Shown piece by piece: positions 63,242 to 64,000 of a stretch of 64,000 bases of DNA (positions within the stretch are counted from its first letter, which is position 1; the number at the start of each line of letters is the position of its first letter). The notes beneath the pieces are model-generated. The model had not been told where the DNA came from. It worked only from the letters and a program-made list of their open reading frames with translations, and searched no databases. Position numbers and translations under genes: made by a program. Source of the stretch: Ricinus communis (taxonomy: Eukaryota > Streptophyta > Magnoliopsida > Malpighiales > Euphorbiaceae); contig NC_063265.1 in the NCBI RefSeq assembly GCF_019578655.1, forward strand, positions 15,486,285 to 15,550,284, read 5' to 3'.

Positions 63242-64000
63242 ATGGCTCACAACGAAACCACCAAAATCACCAATATTGTGCTGCAAGGCAGTCACAATTA
63301 TTTTAAGTGATCAAAATCAATTTTCATTGCCCTCAGTGCTAGAAAAAAAATTGGATTCATCACGGGCAGTAAACAAAAACCAAAACAAGTAATTCCAGAA
63401 GCACCAACAAAGGAAGAACTAGAGAAAATAGAAGAGTGGCAATCCTCTGACCATTTGGTCATGTTCATGCTCACCAACGCCATGGAAAGCAAAATTGCTC
63501 GACTGTGCATCCTTATGGAGATATCGAAAGCAATATGGGAAAAAATAAAGAACCTCTACGGCCATCAAAATAACTTCGAACACATTTTCAAGCGCAGAGC
63601 TCTCAAATCGTTCAAGCGGACCAAAAGTTCCAATATACTAACGGCAAATATACTAACCCGGTGGGAAGAGTTACAAAACTACCTCCCACCATCAAATGAT
63701 CCAAGGAAAAATTACAAAGAAAGCATTTACACTTGCGATCGCTCACGGGCGATATCACAGGATCCTTCCAACTCAGCCCTCAATCGAGGTGTGAGGCAAC
63801 AATTCAACGTGAGGAAACAAGAAGGAACTCAGTGAACAATATTCCAGAGAGTATCGATAACCACCTACCGACCACCGACCAAGATCGGGACAATGGGGAG
63901 GAGAGAACGCCAGCATAAGTAGCTATAACCAGCGTCACCATCGTGATGATCCGCGACCCTCACTCTCTTACCCAGACCGCGAAGGTGGACTGAGCACCGG
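63242..64000 (+). pseudogene. Broken copia gag (UBN2-like), running off the window
   Basis: From MAHNETTKITNIVLQGSHNY at 63242 the frame matches the copia N-terminal and UBN2 gag region. A TGA replaces the usual TGG after NYFK (near 63308). The same frame then resumes: FIALSARKKIGFITGS, MFMLTNAMESKIARLC, KAIWEKIKNLYGHQNN, WEELQNYLPPSNDPR. Between about 63700 and 63735 the reading shifts to another frame (CEATIQREETRRN), and again near 63910. These breaks show a degenerate, nonautonomous copy. Pol and the 3' LTR, if present, are to the right of the window. Confidence 0.75.

Overview
This is a nuclear window from a flowering plant, almost certainly a eudicot and probably a rosid. The evidence is split genes with GT-AG introns, very AT-rich intergenic DNA, plant-only families (HD-Zip I, PP2-type F-box, trihelix, LRR-RLK) and plant transposons. 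A Malpighiales-like genome would fit, but I cannot fix the species.

Eight protein-coding genes and one tRNA gene were reconstructed exon by exon. From left to right: SRPK4-type SR-protein kinase (4333-8648, minus); ribosomal protein eL24 (10839-13242, plus); LMI1/HB22-clade HD-Zip I factor (15542-16767, minus); PP2-A15-like F-box protein (26952-29939, minus); HRA1-like trihelix factor (37096-38595, plus); nuclear tRNA-Arg(UCU) (39057-39129, minus); a 16-exon plant-specific cytosolic pyruvate kinase (40030-45686, minus); a trihelix/UMP-kinase fusion (52348-56895, plus); and a PXC1-like LRR receptor kinase (58186-60304, minus). The right end holds the 5' end of a degenerate Ty1/copia retrotransposon (from 62931).

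The spaces between genes are AT-rich. The longest empty stretch lies upstream of the HD-Zip gene (16.8-25.3 kb). Intergenic features include a broken RNase H-like (RVT_3) fragment at about 25.86 kb, a foldback element of about 0.96 kb (31624-32580), a Pack-MULE-like element with a GC-rich interior (48990-50279), compact hairpins at 22.46 and 23.10 kb, and an imperfect ~80-bp tandem repeat at the left edge.

The genes do not form one pathway. From memory of Arabidopsis, the set matches two duplicated blocks (At3g52990-At3g53030 and At2g36570-At2g36620) plus the pair At3g10030/At3g10040. The window therefore looks like a less-fractionated ancestral gene order. The most notable protein features are the DNA-binding/UMP-kinase fusion, whose first donor site also encodes a stop codon; a pyruvate kinase with several altered active-site residues; and a receptor kinase with HGN in place of HRD. 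I found no clearly new multi-gene system. Exon boundaries were read by eye from splice signals and reading-frame continuity; UTRs and transcription starts are not determined.
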